This document shows, in pieces, positions 5,680 to 7,676 of a stretch of 7,676 nt of DNA. The stretch comes from Candidatus Bathyarchaeum sp. GTDB lineage: Archaea > Thermoproteota > Bathyarchaeia > Bathyarchaeales > Bathyarchaeaceae. Under the pieces are notes generated by a model that was not told the DNA's origin, searched no databases, and worked only from the letters and a program-made list of their open reading frames with translations. Position numbers and translations under genes: made by a program. Every line of letters begins with the position of its first letter. Position 1 is the first letter of the stretch. The stretch spans positions 1-7,676 of the forward strand of contig SOJY01000139.1 in assembly GCA_004376385.1 (NCBI GenBank), read 5' to 3'.

Positions 5680-6198
5680 ATGTCTGAAGAAAAAAATATT
5701 GCAGGAATATCGAGAACGGCATTCATAGTGGGGCTTGTTATCGCAATTCTGGTTTCGACCAGTATCTCAGCTTTAGTTGTTACCCAAACGGACTTGGCTA
5801 AGGGACCACAAGGAGAAACCGGACCACAAGGAGATACTGGATCACAAGGACCACAAGGAGATACTGGATCACAAGGACCACAAGGAGATACTGGACCCCA
5901 AGGAGCAGAAGGGCCTCCAGGAACAGTGCCCGCAGATGTGAAAGCCTTGATTACTGAAACCTTCGTGAGTGTTTGGCTTGCACCCGATAGACACCATATA
6001 GAAGGCTTCATAATAAACTTCGGCACGGAAACCGCTTATAACGTAAAAATAGAATTGACATGGGACCTAGGCGGGGGAATGTACGTCTTCCAAACCATAG
6101 ACGCTGGGAACCTATGGAGCCATTACGTTGGAAACATTGGCGCAACCTATTATTTTGAGGGACAAGGGACTTTCAGCTACGAAATAACGTGGGATTAA
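5680..6198 (+). CDS. Membrane-anchored collagen-like protein
   Basis: A 172-residue protein with an N-terminal membrane helix (about 14-35, TAFIVGLVIAILVSTSISAL), 14 uninterrupted Gly-X-Y triplets (residues 42-83: GPQ, GET, GPQ, GDT, GSQ, repeating, ending GPP, GTV), and an 85-residue C-terminal domain. That domain (IEGFIINFGTETAYNVKIEL, then WDLGGG and GTFSYEITWD) looks like a small beta sandwich resembling FxLYD-type or CARDB-like extracellular modules. With the short basic-free N-terminus inside, the rod and domain would project outward as a possible trimer, since collagen triplets trimerise. Gln in the third position and Glu/Asp-Thr triplets are the pattern seen in bacterial collagens lacking hydroxyproline. 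Role is inferred as surface spacer or adhesin. Start is fixed by GGTGAT. Confidence 0.85.
   Translation: MSEEKNIAGISRTAFIVGLVIAILVSTSISALVVTQTDLAKGPQGETGPQGDTGSQGPQGDTGSQGPQGDTGPQGAEGPPGTVPADVKALITETFVSVWLAPDRHHIEGFIINFGTETAYNVKIELTWDLGGGMYVFQTIDAGNLWSHYVGNIGATYYFEGQGTFSYEITWD
5821..5894 (+). repeat. 27-base tandem repeat in the collagen tract
   Basis: Two identical 27-base units (5821-5847 and 5848-5874) and the first 20 bases of a third (5875-5894) encode GPQGDTGSQ. Identity holds at third codon positions too, so the units come from recent duplication rather than from selection on protein alone. Unit gain or loss keeps the frame and changes rod length by nine residues. A diverged partial copy starts at 5803. 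Confidence 0.9.
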
Positions 6199-6519
6199 TT
6201 TCAGGACAAAGATAATGCATGCAAGGAGAAAGAGCCCCAAAAGCTTCGCAGATACAAATAGTTGACAATAGGGTCAAGTTTAACGCATGCTTCAATGCAT
6301 TGACACGATTGTTTAGCCTTGCCAAGCAGTTGATTCCTGTAGTCCCTTCAATCTGTTTTAGCATAATCGCTTAACACTTGAGCATCCACAACACCGACAT
6401 GCGTGCACATGCAAAGAAATATTTGCTTCATTACCCTAGAAAAAGGAAGAAAATAGTGGGGATGTAAAAATCCATGGAATCGTAGATAGCCACTGTTACC
6501 AACGAAGTCGGTGGTTTGA
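6199..6519. other. 321-base stretch without a supported gene
   Basis: No frame here has both a ribosome site and protein-like content. A 22-codon very basic frame from ATG 6399 has no ribosome site. The stretch is dotted with ATGCAT/GCATGC-type words (6215-6223, 6285-6290, 6295-6300, 6398-6413). No hairpin-plus-T-run terminator is seen after the collagen-like gene. The last bases hold the weak GGTGGT site of the methyltransferase. Confidence 0.4.
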
Positions 6520-7086
6520 GTGAATAGAGCTTCAAAGACATATTTTGAAGACAGAGGTAGTCTAGTTAAATACTTTTCTTTTGGAAAGGTCCTAGACGTC
6601 GGATGTACTGAAAAACGATTTGATGTTGCGGGTTCTGTGGGGATCGACACGGTGCGTAGCCAGAATGTGGATTTTGTAGCGGCGGCCCAGTCTCTTCCTT
6701 TCAAAAACGAAACTTTTGACACAATTATAGCGGGAGAATTAATCGAGCATCTCGTAGATCCGTATCTGTTTGTTAACGAAACTAAGAGGGTTCTTGTGCC
6801 TAAGGGACGTTTGATCTTGACAACTCCAAATCCGACATCAATCCACTACATAATTCATGAGTCGTTTGGCTTGAAATCAGTATCGGATACTCTTGGTCAT
6901 AAATTTCTATGGGACCTAAAATGCTTAAGAAGATTCTTAACAAGTTGTGGCTTTAGAATCGAGGCAGTAGGATACGTAAATATTTTTCATAAGATTGTAC
7001 CAAGGATACTAGTTAGATTTAATAAAAGATGGAGCTGGCACATCTTTTTAATTGCTCAAAAGAGGTTTGTGACAAGTCGTGTCTAA
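6520..7086 (+). CDS. SAM-dependent class I methyltransferase
   Basis: A 188-residue methyltransferase of the Methyltransf_11 type. Motif I is VLDVGCTEKRF (residues 24-34), with GIDT (41-44) ending the second strand at the ribose-binding acid Asp43. Then come LPFKNETFDTIIAGELIEHL (59-78) and VLVPKGRLILTTPNP (91-105). Motif I lacks the usual third glycine (GCTEKR rather than GxGxG), and the segment to the second strand is short, as in compact members of the family. The C-terminal lid has LRRFLTSCGFRIEAV. The start is GTG because the preceding codon is TGA; GGTGGT lies a few bases upstream. Substrate is not visible; near glycosyltransferases it may methylate a surface sugar or lipid. Confidence 0.8.
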   Translation: MNRASKTYFEDRGSLVKYFSFGKVLDVGCTEKRFDVAGSVGIDTVRSQNVDFVAAAQSLPFKNETFDTIIAGELIEHLVDPYLFVNETKRVLVPKGRLILTTPNPTSIHYIIHESFGLKSVSDTLGHKFLWDLKCLRRFLTSCGFRIEAVGYVNIFHKIVPRILVRFNKRWSWHIFLIAQKRFVTSRV

Positions 7087-7156
7087 GGGCACATAATTAG
7101 CTCTCCGTTCTAAATAAGAATCGAATTCAAGTATTCAAGAGGCAAGGTCGAGGGAG

Positions 7157-7162
7157 TATAAA
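7157..7162 (+). promoter_or_regulatory. TATA-like box in the 3' intergenic stretch
   Basis: GTATAAACATATT contains a near-consensus TATAAA at 7157-7162. Initiation about 25 bases downstream would put a transcript start near 7186, about 20 bases before the small frame at 7208. It is the best box in 7087-7413. Confidence 0.35.
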
Positions 7163-7207
7163 CATATTAGGTGGGTGCACGCGTGCTGTGCCAATTGAGA
7201 AACAAAA

Positions 7208-7288
7208 ATGAGAACCAGAAGAGCTAGAAGATACCTCAAAAATTTACAACAAACAGCCGAAATCGTGATTGAAGAATACGAAGGATAA
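7208..7288 (+). CDS. Possible 26-residue basic-to-acidic peptide
   Basis: An ATG opens a 26-residue frame with a strongly basic start (MRTRRARRYLKN), a helical middle (LQQTAEIV) and an acidic end (IEEYEG). An in-frame TGA lies four codons upstream. A TATA-like box is correctly placed, but the ribosome site is poor (TTGAG). The amphipathic look is protein-like, yet nothing identifies it. It could equally be the body of a small RNA ending at the downstream hairpin. Confidence 0.25.
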   Translation: MRTRRARRYLKNLQQTAEIVIEEYEG

Positions 7289-7367
7289 AAAAAGTTAATT
7301 CGATTGAAGTAAATGAAACAACAAATGAAAGTTGTCAAGCTTTACAAATTAATCTTCTACTCACAAG

Positions 7368-7390
7368 CTTGAGATTTTCTCAAGATTTTT
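7368..7390 (+). terminator. Hairpin with T run
   Basis: CTTGAGA and TCTCAAG pair perfectly around a TTT loop (7368-7384) and are followed by ATTTTT. A second T6 run (7406-7411) lies 15 bases on. CAAGCTT words at 7336 and 7364 add a further inverted pair. It could end plus-strand transcription before the convergent methyltransferase; the mirror strand offers only a short T run here. Confidence 0.45.
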
Positions 7391-7413
7391 GTCGAAAAAC
7401 TGCCCTTTTTTAA

Positions 7414-7676
7414 TTATGTGTTCATATCATGTTTTTGCCATTTGCGCGCAAATATCACGTACCCAAGGGGGAATATGCGGAAAAAGCCTATTTTGTCAAG
7501 TAGCTTCGGGAAGGGCAGGAACGGTGCTTTATAACGAATGATACTACGTAATCTAAATCCGTGCCTCTGTAATGCGTCGAAGACGTTCTTAAAGGAAGGT
7601 ACAGCGGTGTAGCCTCCATGGGCGCCGTATGCAAATGAGTGCATAGGGGAAGGTAAGAAACCGAAAAAGGGTAGAT
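7414..7676 (-). CDS. Partial protein, probable methyltransferase C-terminus
   Basis: The reading frame is open from the window edge to a TAA at 7414-7416, giving the last 87 or so residues of a larger protein. SFKNVFDALQRHGFRLRSI followed by a closing FPLGYVIFARK is the usual C-terminal shape of class I SAM methyltransferases (lid helix ending in GF, then a last strand ending in a basic residue). The SAM-binding motifs would lie outside the window, so the call is tentative. It converges with the plus-strand methyltransferase and could be a related enzyme of the same glycan pathway. Confidence 0.5.
   Translation of the reverse strand, partial: LPFFGFLPSPMHSFAYGAHGGYTAVPSFKNVFDALQRHGFRLRSIIRYKAPFLPFPKLLDKIGFFRIFPLGYVIFARKWQKHDMNT

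Noticed and set aside
5821..5894. CRISPR-like direct repeats
   Set aside because: The units are contiguous without spacers and code in frame for Gly-X-Y triplets.
5628..6026. Minus-strand 132-residue frame with GPCDPVSPCGP repeats
   Set aside because: It is the complement of the collagen-like repeat; the repeats and start signals belong to the plus-strand gene.
6399..6467. 22-residue very basic frame (MRAHAKKYLLHYPRKRKK...)
   Set aside because: No ribosome site and no promoter-like spacing; likely chance.
6348..6722. Minus-strand 124-residue frame
   Set aside because: It overlaps the motif I region of the methyltransferase on the opposite strand and has no recognisable features.

Overview
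The window looks archaeal, most plausibly from a Bathyarchaeia-like (Thermoproteota) genome; this is inference, since no rRNA or marker gene is present. The support is TATA-like boxes about 25-60 bases ahead of starts, GGTGA/GAGGT ribosome sites, frequent GTG/TTG starts (four of the eight well-supported genes), a two-helix membrane-anchored winged-helix regulator, a small archaeal-type zinc-ribbon protein, and type I membrane surface proteins with a coiled-coil stalk. No tRNA, rRNA, CRISPR array, transposase or integrase was seen.

Left part (1-3103): two minus-strand genes for exported, membrane-anchored surface proteins. One has a DNRLRE-type beta domain and a very basic tail. The other has a beta-rich head, eight unbroken Tyr/Leu heptads and a membrane helix. 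A poorly explained stretch (about 1837-2111) follows, with a possible decayed two-gene unit. Next come a minus-strand zinc-ribbon gene and, divergently, a plus-strand membrane winged-helix regulator. The gap between these two carries a 56-base imperfect tandem repeat just upstream of the regulator.

Middle (3138-5393): two GT4 glycosyltransferases on the minus strand, joined directly TAA|ATG and almost certainly one operon. Their 5' side faces a short divergent intergenic region with a near-symmetric TATA-like element and a 31-residue, cysteine-rich mini-gene on the plus strand.

Right part (5680-7676): a collagen-like membrane-anchored protein whose Gly-X-Y tract is encoded by exact 27-base DNA repeats, a gene-poor 321-base gap, a SAM-dependent methyltransferase, a second gene-poor stretch with a possible 26-residue peptide, a hairpin terminator, and the 3' end of a probable second methyltransferase running off the window.

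Taken together this reads as a cell-envelope locus: three exported or surface proteins with low-complexity extended parts (basic tail, Tyr zipper, collagen-like rod), sugar-transfer and methyl-transfer enzymes that could build or cap glycans, and a membrane-tethered DNA-binding protein that could tie expression to the envelope. The functional link is inference from neighbourhood only.
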